Part shown: positions 1 through 8,712 of the stretch, piece by piece
Numbering within the stretch: the first letter of the stretch is position 1
Layout: each line of letters opens with the position of its first letter
Origin: Flavobacterium marginilacus
GTDB taxonomy: Bacteria; Bacteroidota; Bacteroidia; Flavobacteriales; Flavobacteriaceae
Direction: 5' to 3'
DNA: 64,000 nt
Assembly (NCBI RefSeq): GCF_026870155.1
Contig: NZ_CP113975.1
Span: 930,001 to 994,000 of the forward strand
The notes under the pieces: model-generated
What the model saw: only the letters and a program-made list of their open reading frames with translations
Database searches by the model: none
What the model was told of the DNA's origin: nothing
Position numbers and translations under genes: made by a program

Positions 1-710
1 ATATCAGGCGAATGGCAGTTGTTGAGAAACCAGAGATGGTAACTATATCCGGGTCGGTTTCCTATCCTGGGAAGTATGTTTTGGCTAATAAAAAAGAGAA
101 GATTTATAATGTTATTCAAAGGGCTGGCGGTCTTACATCATTGGCAAGTTTGAATGGGGTAAAAATAAAGAGGCCTATTAAAAAAGCTCAAATTGAAGAA
201 TTGGAAAATATAAATTTAAATTTAGGCAAGAAAGATAGTATCCAAAATAAATTGAAAAAGAAATTAAAAGAAGACTTGAAGTATGCCACTATTCCTGTTG
301 ATTGGGAAAAAGTTGTCAGAAATCAAAATGGAAATGCAAATATAACTTTACAGCCTGGAGATGAAATCGAGGTTTCGGCTTTCAACGAGACTGTAAAAGT
401 TGCTGGAAACGTTCTTTTGACATCAGAGATTCCTTATAAAAAAGGCAGAGGATTTAATTATTACCTTGATGCTGTTGGAGGTTTGGATGCCAAAGGATGG
501 AGAAATAAAGCATATGTTATTTATCCAAATGGAGAGGCCGCAGTAACTCGCAGGTTTTTATTGATTAGGTCTAGTCCAAAAGTTGAACCTGGTTCTCAAA
601 TTGTAGTGCCAGAAAAACCTGAGACAAAGAAAATGACTACTGGTGAATGGGTAAGTATTGGAAGTGTGATTACCAGTTTGGCATTGTTGATTGTTACTTC
701 GTTTAAGTAG
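1..710 (+). CDS. Polysaccharide export protein, SLBB domains, C-terminal part (Wza-like)
   Basis: The reading frame is open to the left edge, so this is the C-terminal end of a longer protein; the first in-frame ATG (base 12) lies inside a domain and is not a credible start. Numbered from that ATG, residues 9-60 look like an SLBB fold (SGSVSYPG, then a GGLT turn) and residues 128-165 look like a second (AGNVLLTSEI, then DAVGGLDAKG), with PGDEIEV at 115-121 as in Wza relatives. Residues 213-230 form a hydrophobic helix near the C-terminus. Family knowledge: such proteins form the outer-membrane channel for capsule or exopolysaccharide. A Wzz-like gene follows 93 bases later, as expected for an export pair. 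The assignment to the SLBB family is firm; the exact substrate is unknown. Confidence 0.85.
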   Translation, partial: IRRMAVVEKPEMVTISGSVSYPGKYVLANKKEKIYNVIQRAGGLTSLASLNGVKIKRPIKKAQIEELENINLNLGKKDSIQNKLKKKLKEDLKYATIPVDWEKVVRNQNGNANITLQPGDEIEVSAFNETVKVAGNVLLTSEIPYKKGRGFNYYLDAVGGLDAKGWRNKAYVIYPNGEAAVTRRFLLIRSSPKVEPGSQIVVPEKPETKKMTTGEWVSIGSVITSLALLIVTSFK

Positions 711-803
711 GGAGAGAAGTGAGTTATGAATTATACGTTGTAATGAGAAGTTTGAGGTTAAGTATTCTAAATATATAAAATAAAAGAAGGTCTATAGTTA
801 TTT

Positions 804-1874
804 ATGGAACAAAATAAAGGAATAGCAAACGACGAAATTTCGTTAAAGGAACTTATTGAAAAAGGGAAAGAATGGTATGCTTATTTATTGAGCCAATGGA
901 AAATCATTGTATTGGCTGGAGTAATTGGAGCTGTTTTGGGGTTAGCTTATTCTTTTACAAAGAAACCAATATATACGGCAACCTTAACATTTGCATTGGA
1001 AGATGAAAAATCAGGAGGAATGGGTGGTGCTCTTGGGTTGGCCAGTTCGTTTGGGATTGATGTTGGTGGCGGTGGAGGAAGTATATTTTCCGGTTCGAAT
1101 TTGACCGAATTGTTCAAGTCCCGTACGATGGTGGAGCAAACTTTGATGACACCTGTTGCAGTAAACGGGAAAGTGATTTCTTTGGCTGAAATGTATATTC
1201 AAAATAATAAGTGGAGGGAAAAATGGAACAATAACCCTAAATTTAAGGATATTCAATTTTTGCCCGAGACTAAACGGAAGTATTTTACAAGGGAGCATGA
1301 TAGCATTTTGGGAGTGATTTATCAAAATTTATCTCAGACTTCTTTGTCTGTGGGGCAAAAAGATAAAAAGATTGCGATTATATCGATGGATGTCTCTTCA
1401 ACTGATGAATTGTTCTCTCTTCGGTTTTGTGAAGCATTAGCGAGACAAGTTGGAAAATTTTATGTTGAGACCAAAAGCAAAAAGGCCCGCATGAACATGG
1501 AAATTTTGGAACATCAGGTTGATTCCATCCGTGCTGAACTTAATGGTGCTATTACCGGAGTTGCTGTCGCTAATGACAATACTTTTAATCTGAACCCTGC
1601 GCTTAATGTGCGTAGGACTCCTTCGGCTAGGAGACAGGTCGATGTGCAGGCGAATACGGCTATTTTGACGGAGTTGGTGAAACAGGCTGAATTAGCAAAA
1701 GTTACATTGCGTAAAGAAACCCCTTTGATTCAAGTAATTGATAGACCAATTTTGCCACTACCGAAAGAGCGTTTTGGGAAAGCGAAAGGTATTTTATTAG
1801 GAGGGATTTTAGCAGGTTTTTTAGTTGTGTTCTTTTTAATTTTTAAGAGAATATTTAAAGAAGTACTTAAATAA
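804..1874 (+). CDS. Wzz/GumC-type chain-length determinant (co-polymerase)
   Basis: This 356-residue inner-membrane protein has the Wzz layout: a transmembrane helix at about 33-52, a large periplasmic part, and a second helix at about 328-346 preceded by the proline-rich LPLPKERF. A glycine-rich stretch (about 71-93) follows the first helix. It ends right after the second helix, so it lacks the cytoplasmic tyrosine-kinase domain of Wzc; it is a short co-polymerase. Such proteins set chain length together with Wzy and contact the Wza-like channel encoded upstream. The start at 804 is the only one that keeps the short cytoplasmic N-terminus. A kinase, if used, must be encoded elsewhere. Confidence 0.85.
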   Translation: MEQNKGIANDEISLKELIEKGKEWYAYLLSQWKIIVLAGVIGAVLGLAYSFTKKPIYTATLTFALEDEKSGGMGGALGLASSFGIDVGGGGGSIFSGSNLTELFKSRTMVEQTLMTPVAVNGKVISLAEMYIQNNKWREKWNNNPKFKDIQFLPETKRKYFTREHDSILGVIYQNLSQTSLSVGQKDKKIAIISMDVSSTDELFSLRFCEALARQVGKFYVETKSKKARMNMEILEHQVDSIRAELNGAITGVAVANDNTFNLNPALNVRRTPSARRQVDVQANTAILTELVKQAELAKVTLRKETPLIQVIDRPILPLPKERFGKAKGILLGGILAGFLVVFFLIFKRIFKEVLK

Positions 1875-1892
1875 TTTTGCTTAAATATTTAA

Positions 1893-2027
1893 ATGAAAAA
1901 TTATATGATAAAAGTTCAGGAGGTTAAAAAAGAAACTGAAGATATAGTCACTTTATGTTTCAAAAAGCCGGGATAAAAAAAAATTAAGTATTTAGCTGAA
2001 AATGAATTTTTACTTTGTTGTAATTAG
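1893..2027 (+). pseudogene. Relic of a ddhD/ascD-like flavin reductase, N-terminal part only
   Basis: An ATG at 1893 opens 27 codons whose product (MIKVQEVKKETEDIVTLCF from residue 5) matches the usual opening of FAD-binding ferredoxin/flavodoxin reductases, ending in KKPG and TAA at 1974. The same frame continues past the stop with KKIKYLA, which in intact family members is followed by the flavin-binding GQY stretch; here it becomes unrelated sequence and stops at 2025. What is seen is a fragment of about 40 codons with an internal stop. Known context: in Yersinia-type ddhD-ddhA-ddhB-ddhC clusters a reductase of this type (CDP-6-deoxy-glucoseen reductase) lies directly upstream of rfbF/ddhA, exactly as here. 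Inference: remnant of a 3,6-dideoxyhexose pathway. A short chance peptide cannot be fully excluded. Confidence 0.55.
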
Positions 2028-2084
2028 CCTTTGGCAAATAATGTTAGTGTTGAAATATAATAACCATAATAATTATATAAAATA

Positions 2085-2861
2085 ATGAAAGTAGTAATTT
2101 TTGCAGGTGGTTTTGGGACTCGCTTAATGGAAGAAACAGAGGCAAGACCAAAGCCAATGGTTGAAATTGGAGGAAAACCTATTTTATGGCATATTTTAAA
2201 AATGTACGAACGACATGGTTACAACGAGTTCATTATTTGTCTTGGATATAAGGCTACTTATATAAAAGAATATTTTTATAATTATTATTTGCATAATTCT
2301 GATGTTACAATCGAATTAGCCAATAATAATATAAATGTGCATTACTCGGAGACAGAATCCTTTAAAGTGACTTTAATAGATACCGGTTTGCATACCAATA
2401 CTGCAGGACGATTAAAGCGTATTCAGAAATATGTACAAGGAGAAACTTTTATGTTGACTTATGGCGATGGTGTTTCAGATATCGATTTGACACAATTGCT
2501 AACTTTTCATCGTTCACATGGACGATTGATTACTTTGACTAGTGTGCAGGTTCCTGGACGATTTGGAAATTTGGACATCAATGAATTTGGAGAAGTTGGG
2601 CGTTTTGAGGAGAAGCCGGTGGGAGATGGTATGTGGATTAATGGTGGTTTTTTTGTGTTAGAACCAGGAATTTTTCAGTACTTGGATTATGATGTGGAGA
2701 ATGTGCAATGGGAAAAAGGACCTTTAGCGACTATAGCTAAAGATAATCAATTGGCTGCTTTTAAACATGAGGGTTTTTGGAAGTGTATGGATGCGCTAAG
2801 AGATCGTCACGAATTGGAGGAAATGTGGAACTCTGGAAATGCGAAATGGAAAACATGGTAG
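2085..2861 (+). CDS. rfbF: Glucose-1-phosphate cytidylyltransferase
   Basis: This 258-residue enzyme makes CDP-glucose from CTP and glucose 1-phosphate, the first step of CDP-deoxysugar synthesis. The nucleotidyltransferase signature GGFGTRL is at 8-14, the sugar-phosphate loop RPKPMVEIGG at 21-30, the metal-binding YGDGVSD at 126-132, and FEEKP at 174-178 with INGGFF at 185-190. Length is typical of RfbF/DdhA. The dehydratase gene follows with overlapping ends, forming a two-gene unit. Family assignment is very secure because rfbF and rfbG occur together. Confidence 0.95.
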   Translation: MKVVIFAGGFGTRLMEETEARPKPMVEIGGKPILWHILKMYERHGYNEFIICLGYKATYIKEYFYNYYLHNSDVTIELANNNINVHYSETESFKVTLIDTGLHTNTAGRLKRIQKYVQGETFMLTYGDGVSDIDLTQLLTFHRSHGRLITLTSVQVPGRFGNLDINEFGEVGRFEEKPVGDGMWINGGFFVLEPGIFQYLDYDVENVQWEKGPLATIAKDNQLAAFKHEGFWKCMDALRDRHELEEMWNSGNAKWKTW

Positions 2862-3946
2862 ATTCTTCTTTTGAAATTTTAAAAAGTACTTATCAAGGTA
2901 AAAAAGTCTTTCTTACTGGGCATACTGGTTTTAAAGGTTCTTGGATGCTTAAAACATTGTCTTTATTGGGGGCAGTGGTTAAGGGGTATGCTCTTGGACC
3001 ATCAACTCCTAATGATTTGTATTATCTAATTGATGGAGATAATTTATGTGATTCCGTTATTGCTGATTTACGTGAAAAAAAGAGATTAGAAAAAGAAATA
3101 CTAGATTTCCAACCTGATTTTATCTTTCATTTGGCAGCTCAGCCACTAGTACGTTTGTCTTACGAGATTCCTGCAGAAACTTTTGAAATAAACGCAATTG
3201 GTACTGCCAATGTTTTGGATGCTGTGCGACTTCTTGATAAATCATGTTCAGTGGTTTTAATTACGACCGATAAGGTTTATTATAACAATGAATGGTTGTA
3301 TCCTTATCGAGAAAATGATCGATTAGGAGGATTTGATCCTTATAGTGCTAGTAAAGCCTGTACCGAACTGATAATCGATTCCTATCGTAATTCTTTTTTT
3401 AATAGTAATAATTACAATACTCACAAAAAAGGTATTGCCGTCGCTCGTGCCGGTAATGTAATAGGTGGGGGCGATTGGTCGAAAGATAGATTAATTCCTG
3501 ACATCGCTAAAGCGTTTGCCATTGAAAAACCAGTTGTAATACGAAACCCAAAATCTATACGGCCTTGGCAACATGTCTTGGAGCCAGTGATTGGTTATTT
3601 ACAGCTTGGTGCTAATTTATCGATAGATTCTGTAAAGTTTGGTTGTGCTTATAATTTTGGACCAAATTTAGCTGACGCACTTCCAGTTGAAGAAATGTTA
3701 AAATTGGCCGTTGAAAGTTTGGGAAAAGGTCAATATATAATAGAACAAATAGAGGAACAGCCTCACGAAGCTGGGTTATTAAAATTAGATATTAGTAAAG
3801 CGATTACCGAATTAAGGTGGAGTCCCAAATATAATGCGCATCAAGCTGTTAAAATGACTATGGATTGGTATAACGAATTCAATTTAAATAAAAATAGTAT
3901 AGGAAACTTTACTATTAATCAAATAAAAAGTTTTTTGAATGACTAA
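2855..3946 (+). CDS. rfbG: CDP-glucose 4,6-dehydratase
   Basis: It converts CDP-glucose to CDP-4-keto-6-deoxyglucose. The Rossmann motif GHTGFKG lies near residue 22-28, HLAAQPLV near 92-99, TTDKV near 137-141, and the catalytic YSASK near 163-167. The frame is open from an ATG at 2777, but that start would read 28 codons through the end of rfbF in another frame. ATGs at 2846 and 2855 give proteins of 366 and 363 residues, matching the family; I chose 2855, which overlaps the rfbF stop by 7 bases. The downstream reductase overlaps this gene by 8 bases, which implies coupled translation. Confidence 0.93.
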   Translation: MVDSSFEILKSTYQGKKVFLTGHTGFKGSWMLKTLSLLGAVVKGYALGPSTPNDLYYLIDGDNLCDSVIADLREKKRLEKEILDFQPDFIFHLAAQPLVRLSYEIPAETFEINAIGTANVLDAVRLLDKSCSVVLITTDKVYYNNEWLYPYRENDRLGGFDPYSASKACTELIIDSYRNSFFNSNNYNTHKKGIAVARAGNVIGGGDWSKDRLIPDIAKAFAIEKPVVIRNPKSIRPWQHVLEPVIGYLQLGANLSIDSVKFGCAYNFGPNLADALPVEEMLKLAVESLGKGQYIIEQIEEQPHEAGLLKLDISKAITELRWSPKYNAHQAVKMTMDWYNEFNLNKNSIGNFTINQIKSFLND

Positions 3947-4805
3947 GAGTGTAGTAATTACAGGTGCCACTGGATATCTTGGATTTAAATTTTTAGAAAA
4001 AATATTAGAAGTTAAATCTAGCATATGTGTTGTTAAAAGGGAAACGTCAGATATTTTAAAAATTAGTAGTTTGTGTAAAAATATTAAGTTTTATAATACT
4101 GATGAGGTAAGTCTTGATAAAATGTTTAAAGAAAATGATGTAGATATGATTATTCATTTTGCAACATTGTACGGGAGAAAAAATGAATCAATTTTTCAAA
4201 TCAAAGAAGCTAATTTAGATTTTCCTTTGTTATTGTTAAAATATGGAATTGAACATAATGTTAAATATTTTATTAACACAGGGACTTCATTACCTTACCT
4301 AACAAACCAATATTCGTTGTTTAAAAATCAATTTTCGGAATGTCTCCAGTTTTTTTCTTCAAAGATTATAACATTAAACATCTTACTTGAACATTTTTAT
4401 GGCCCCGATGATGATGATTCAAAATTTATTTCATCCATGATTTATAGGATGAAGAATAATATGCTAGATATTGAACTTACTGAAGGTACTCAATTAAGGG
4501 ATTTTATTTTTATTGATGATGTTATAAGTGCTTATCTATGCTTAATAAATAATATAAATAAATTTAGCGGTTTTAATATTTTGCCATTGGGTTCGGGAGA
4601 GGTATTTACTATCAGAAGAATCGTGGAAACTATTAAAGATGTTTCAGGTAGCAATTCTAACTTGTTGTTTGGTAAAATTCCGATGAGAGAAAATGAATTA
4701 TTGTGTTCAGATGCTGATATTTCCAAATTTCAAAGTTTGGGTTGGAATCCAAAATTTAGTCTTAGTGAAGGATTAAAATTGACTATCGAATCATACAAAA
4801 AATAA
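3939..4805 (+). CDS. NAD-dependent epimerase/dehydratase (SDR), probable CDP-4-keto-6-deoxysugar reductase
   Basis: This 288-residue extended SDR has the Rossmann motif GATGYLG at 9-15, a Thr/Ser pair in NTGTSLP (113-119) and a catalytic Y125-x3-K129. It sits directly after rfbF-rfbG (8-base overlap), where intact 3,6-dideoxyhexose clusters carry ddhC, the PMP-dependent 3-dehydrase; no such aminotransferase-fold gene is here. Inference: it reduces the 4-keto group of CDP-4-keto-6-deoxyglucose or of a C3/C5 epimer made by the cupin encoded next, giving a CDP-6-deoxyhexose, or is a paratose/abequose synthase-type reductase left from the older pathway. The stereochemistry cannot be read from sequence. 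Confidence 0.8.
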   Translation: MTKSVVITGATGYLGFKFLEKILEVKSSICVVKRETSDILKISSLCKNIKFYNTDEVSLDKMFKENDVDMIIHFATLYGRKNESIFQIKEANLDFPLLLLKYGIEHNVKYFINTGTSLPYLTNQYSLFKNQFSECLQFFSSKIITLNILLEHFYGPDDDDSKFISSMIYRMKNNMLDIELTEGTQLRDFIFIDDVISAYLCLINNINKFSGFNILPLGSGEVFTIRRIVETIKDVSGSNSNLLFGKIPMRENELLCSDADISKFQSLGWNPKFSLSEGLKLTIESYKK

Positions 4806-4810
4806 AATAA

Positions 4811-5215
4811 ATGGGATTGTTGTCTAAGATTGAAATTATTGAGAGAAAAAAAATTGAAGATTCAAGAGGTTGGTTTTTGAAGGTAATCAATGGATTAGAA
4901 TATAATTTACCGACTTATACAGGTGAAGTTTATTTAACTAATGCTTCATATGGTGAATCAAAAGGAGGACATTATCATGTAAAAGCTAATGAATGGTTTA
5001 CTTTAATTACAGGTGAGTGTGAATTAAAAATGGTTGATATTCTGACAGGAGAGAAACAAACTATTTATTTATCTTCAAGTCATCCTCAGACTATCTATGT
5101 CCCTAATCATATTGGACATATTTTTATAAATAGGGGAGCTAGTGATTTTATTTTATTGGCTTATTCGGATCAATTATATATGCCTGAGGATACTATAATC
5201 TATGAAGATTTCTAG
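4811..5215 (+). CDS. Small cupin, dTDP-4-dehydrorhamnose 3,5-epimerase-like
   Basis: This 134-residue single-domain cupin has RGWFLKV at 19-25, a histidine cluster GGHYHVKANEWF (52-63; His54, His56, Glu61) and a second metal- or substrate-site region VPNHIGHIF (97-105; His100, His103). It resembles the short RmlC-related and FdtA/WxcM-type cupins that epimerise or isomerise 4-keto-6-deoxy nucleotide sugars. It starts 5 bases after the SDR and precedes wzx by 5 bases. The likely substrate is CDP-4-keto-6-deoxyglucose, inferred only from its position. The exact reaction (3-epimerase, 5-epimerase or 3,4-ketoisomerase) is open. Confidence 0.7.
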   Translation: MGLLSKIEIIERKKIEDSRGWFLKVINGLEYNLPTYTGEVYLTNASYGESKGGHYHVKANEWFTLITGECELKMVDILTGEKQTIYLSSSHPQTIYVPNHIGHIFINRGASDFILLAYSDQLYMPEDTIIYEDF

Positions 5216-5220
5216 AAATA

Positions 5221-6612
5221 ATGACAAAGAATATGTTTAGTTTGTTTAAGCTCAATAAAATTGAGGTACATAAAGTTAATGATCAAGCTCGTGATTCAAA
5301 TATTTTGAGACAAATTTTTTCATCGGTTTCTTTTAAAGCTTTAAGTATAATTATTGGATTTTTAATGGTTCCACTATTATTAAAAAAGTTAGGGCAAGAA
5401 AAGTATGGTATTTGGGCATTATTACTATCGACGGTACAATGGGTTTCGTTGATGGATATAGGTATTGGAAATGGATTGCGTATAAAATTAACAGAGGCCT
5501 TGTCTGCTAATAGGCAGAAGGAGGCTAAAGAATATGTATCTACAGCATATTTTTTAATGGCTTCTATAGCGGTGACTTTAGTAGTGCTGTTGTTGCCAGT
5601 GTTTTTTTTATTTGAATGGAATCATTTCTTTAATACTGAAGTTATTTCGGAAGCAGAATCCCGATGGGTAGTCATGATTTTTGTTATTTCAATGGTATTG
5701 TTTTTCGTACTTTCTTTATTAAATCAGGTCATGTATTCAGTACAAAGAAGTTCATTGACTTCTATTGCACCTTTAATGACCTCTTTATTTTTTATATTTA
5801 TCATTTATTTTTTTTTCCCAGATGCCTCTTCAAATCTTCTAGGAACCTCATTGGTTTATACACTATGTCTAATCTTTATGATTAGTTTTGTTTCGATAGT
5901 ATTTTACAATGAGTATAGGAATTTGTCGCCTCAAATAAAGTTTTTTAATAAGGCAAGGATTCGGGAATTATTATCATTAGGGATAAAGTTTTTTGTAATT
6001 CAAATTATTGGTATAGTAATATTCTCTACAGACAATATTATTATTACCCAATTGTTAGGACCAAAGTATGTTTCAATTTATAATGTACCCTTTTTGATTT
6101 TTAATAATATAGGGATGTTGGTTAATATGGTTTTGGTTCCTATGTATTCATCTTATACAGAGGCATATACTAAAGGGGATTTAAAATGGATTCGGTCTAA
6201 GGTAAGCTTATTATGTAAACTAATGATTCCTTTCGTTTTTTTTATAGGTATCGTTATTTGTTTTTTCCCATTACTGAAACGAGTTTGGTTAGGAGATGCC
6301 ATCGAGGTGTCCCAAACTTTAACCTTGTTAATTGGAATTTATACCGTAATATCGGTTTGGAATAATATTTTTAGTTATGTGTTAGGAGGTATTGGTAAGA
6401 TTAATTTAGGTATGTATTCTACTGTAGTCCAGGGTGTTTTAAATATTCCGCTAGCTATTTATTTTGGAAAATATTTGGACATGGGATTAAATGGTATTAT
6501 ATTAAGTAATATTATTTGTTTAAGCATTAGTTCTTTGCTATCCCCAATACAAGTATACTATTTTATTTTTAGCCAAAAACAAACTAAATTATTAACTAGG
6601 ATTTTAAGTTAA
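5221..6612 (+). CDS. wzx: Lipid-linked repeat-unit flippase (Wzx family)
   Basis: The 463-residue protein is very hydrophobic, with about 12 predicted membrane segments separated by short loops, and opens with the typical MOP/PST pattern (SFKALSIIIGFLMVPLLLKKLG near 40-60, then YGIWALLLS). Wzx proteins flip undecaprenyl-pyrophosphate-linked repeat units across the inner membrane for Wzy polymerisation. It sits between the CDP-sugar genes and a run of GTs, which is the usual position. A cytoplasmic stretch of about 35 residues precedes the first helix. The flippase family is clear; the glycan flipped is not. Confidence 0.88.
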   Translation: MTKNMFSLFKLNKIEVHKVNDQARDSNILRQIFSSVSFKALSIIIGFLMVPLLLKKLGQEKYGIWALLLSTVQWVSLMDIGIGNGLRIKLTEALSANRQKEAKEYVSTAYFLMASIAVTLVVLLLPVFFLFEWNHFFNTEVISEAESRWVVMIFVISMVLFFVLSLLNQVMYSVQRSSLTSIAPLMTSLFFIFIIYFFFPDASSNLLGTSLVYTLCLIFMISFVSIVFYNEYRNLSPQIKFFNKARIRELLSLGIKFFVIQIIGIVIFSTDNIIITQLLGPKYVSIYNVPFLIFNNIGMLVNMVLVPMYSSYTEAYTKGDLKWIRSKVSLLCKLMIPFVFFIGIVICFFPLLKRVWLGDAIEVSQTLTLLIGIYTVISVWNNIFSYVLGGIGKINLGMYSTVVQGVLNIPLAIYFGKYLDMGLNGIILSNIICLSISSLLSPIQVYYFIFSQKQTKLLTRILS

Positions 6613-6623
6613 TTAAAAACTTT

Positions 6624-7559
6624 ATGCTTTTTTCTTTTTTTATACCCACTTACAATCGGGATAAGTCTTTGAAAGCTTCTATTTCATCAATTTTTAAATA
6701 TTGGAGTGGTGGTTTTAAAGAGATTATTATTTCGGATAATAATGCCCAAAATCCTATAGCTAAAAATGTTGTTGGAGAGTTTGATAGGAATTATATCCAT
6801 TATTCTTTGAATGAAGAAAATATTGGTATAGATAAAAACATGCTTAAATTCTTGCAATTGTGTACTACTAAATATTGCTGGTTACTTGGTGATGACGATT
6901 GTTTAAATGAAAAATCCTATAATTCAATTTTTCAGCTGCTAAAAGATGATGTAGATTTTATAGTATTACTCAATGGAACTTTTGTTAAGGACTATCCCGA
7001 TGGAGTTTATGATATAAGTACCGTAAATAAACTAGGTGAAGCTTTTTTATCTTTTTGGGATAAAATTCCTTTTGGGAACTTAATAGTTAATGTAGAAAGA
7101 GCAAAACTTCTTGATTTTCAAAAAGATTGTGTTAAATATCAAGGAACAAGTCATGCTTATTCTGGAGTAATTTGGGAACTCGCTTGTAGTTCATTTTCTT
7201 GTGGAAAATTTGCTGTGGTTAGTGCTAAAAATATTGATGTATTTTCAGTCGAAAAAACATGGATAGGTTCTTCAGTAAAAATTTATTTAGAGGAAATTCC
7301 TCGTTGGTTTGAATCATTACCTCATTCTATTAGATCATATTCGAATATTGCATTTAAGCAATTTTTAAATCAGAGTTTTTCATTACATTCATTATTTAAT
7401 TATATTGAATTTGGTAAACAAAGTGAGAGTAATAAAGAGTTAGTTCAAAATTTTATAAAAAAAATGCCTTTGCAATATAAGTTGAAATGGATTTTTGTTA
7501 ATCTTTTTTTTCCAATACATCCGACATACGTAATTGTCAGGGATTATTTATTCAAGTAA
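6624..7559 (+). CDS. Family 2 glycosyltransferase, abequosyltransferase-like class
   Basis: This 311-residue GT-A enzyme starts with FFIPTYNRDKSLKASISS and has the nucleotide-binding SDNNA at 37-41, a NEENIG element near 63-68 and the metal-binding LGDDD at 88-92. From memory, this layout (short acceptor domain, WLLGDDD) resembles the WbaV/RfbV group that transfers CDP-abequose and other CDP-dideoxyhexoses, which would fit the CDP-sugar genes just upstream; this is inference without an alignment. It begins 11 bases after wzx and ends 8 bases before the next GT. Confidence 0.78.
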   Translation: MLFSFFIPTYNRDKSLKASISSIFKYWSGGFKEIIISDNNAQNPIAKNVVGEFDRNYIHYSLNEENIGIDKNMLKFLQLCTTKYCWLLGDDDCLNEKSYNSIFQLLKDDVDFIVLLNGTFVKDYPDGVYDISTVNKLGEAFLSFWDKIPFGNLIVNVERAKLLDFQKDCVKYQGTSHAYSGVIWELACSSFSCGKFAVVSAKNIDVFSVEKTWIGSSVKIYLEEIPRWFESLPHSIRSYSNIAFKQFLNQSFSLHSLFNYIEFGKQSESNKELVQNFIKKMPLQYKLKWIFVNLFFPIHPTYVIVRDYLFK

Positions 7560-7567
7560 TTAAATAT

Positions 7568-8671
7568 ATGAAAATACTGTACGATCACCAAATATTTACA
7601 CACCAACAATACGGAGGTATTTCTAGATATTTTTTTGAGTTGATTAAAAGATTTGATGGAATTGATAATAGTTGTGGAGTAGGGACTTTATTTACCGAAA
7701 ATGCTTATTACAATGAAAAAAATAATCCTAAATTAAATAGAGTTCTCCCAAATTCGAATTTTAAAGGGAAGAAAAGGATAACGAATTATCTTAACGAAAA
7801 AAAATCTATAGTTCAAGTTCGAAAAGGTGATTTTGATGTATTTCATCCGACTTATTATGATGATTATTTTCTTAGAAGGATAAAAAAAAAACCTTTTGTA
7901 GTTACGTTCTATGATATGATTCATGAAAAATTTACTAATCAATTTGAATCCTATAGATTGAATACTAAAATGTTTGATATTAAGAGACAATTGCTTGAAC
8001 AGTCAAATAAAATAATTGCAATATCAGAAACAACGAAAAATGATATTATTGAAATCTTTGGTGTAGACAAATCTAAAATTGAGGTGATTTATTTAGGGAA
8101 TTCTCTTCAAAATTTTACCGTTGCAGAAGAGCGATTGATTAATGAAGATTATATATTGTTTGTTGGAAATAGAAGAGATTATAAAAACTTTGATTTTTTT
8201 ATTTCTGGAATAGCAGATTTATTAATTGAAAATAATTTAAAATTGATTTGTGCAGGAGGAGGTGATTTTACTTTTGAGGAACAACTTTTTATAAAATCAT
8301 TAAAACTTGAAAATCATATTTCTTTCAAAAGAATAATAAACGATGATGTATTGGCAAACTATTATTCTAATGCGTTATTTTTTGTTTTTCCAAGTTTATA
8401 TGAAGGCTTTGGGATTCCTGTATTGGAGAGTTTTGCTTGTAATTGTCCCGCACTTTTAAGTAATGGAGGATCCTTAAGTGAAATAGGTGGGGATTCAGTT
8501 CTATATTTCGATCCAACTGAAACAGAGTCACTAAGAAAAGCTACAGAAAAATTAATATATAGTGAATCTTTAAGAAAAGAACTAAAAGAGAAAGGAAAAG
8601 TTAGATTGAATGAATTTTCTTGGGATAAAACTTTTAATGACACATTAGAGTTATATAAATCCGTAATGTAA
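7568..8671 (+). CDS. Family 4 glycosyltransferase
   Basis: This 367-residue GT-B enzyme has an N-terminal acceptor domain beginning ILYDHQIFTHQQYGGISRYF and a C-terminal donor domain with FVGNRRDYKN near 200 and the retaining GT4 E-x7-E element EGFGIPVLE at 279-287, followed by NGGSLSEIGG. The opening resembles WbaZ-like mannosyltransferases. Since a Gmd-like gene follows 41 bases later, a GDP-linked donor is plausible, but the sugar is not determined by the motifs. Confidence 0.88.
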   Translation: MKILYDHQIFTHQQYGGISRYFFELIKRFDGIDNSCGVGTLFTENAYYNEKNNPKLNRVLPNSNFKGKKRITNYLNEKKSIVQVRKGDFDVFHPTYYDDYFLRRIKKKPFVVTFYDMIHEKFTNQFESYRLNTKMFDIKRQLLEQSNKIIAISETTKNDIIEIFGVDKSKIEVIYLGNSLQNFTVAEERLINEDYILFVGNRRDYKNFDFFISGIADLLIENNLKLICAGGGDFTFEEQLFIKSLKLENHISFKRIINDDVLANYYSNALFFVFPSLYEGFGIPVLESFACNCPALLSNGGSLSEIGGDSVLYFDPTETESLRKATEKLIYSESLRKELKEKGKVRLNEFSWDKTFNDTLELYKSVM

Positions 8672-8712
8672 ATTAAGCTAAAGCAAGTTATTTAAAAAGT
8701 TTTGCAAGGTAT

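Noticed and set aside
2777..2854. Extended N-terminus of rfbG from ATG at 2777
   Set aside because: It would overlap rfbF by 85 bases and encodes residues foreign to the family; the start at 2855 fits.
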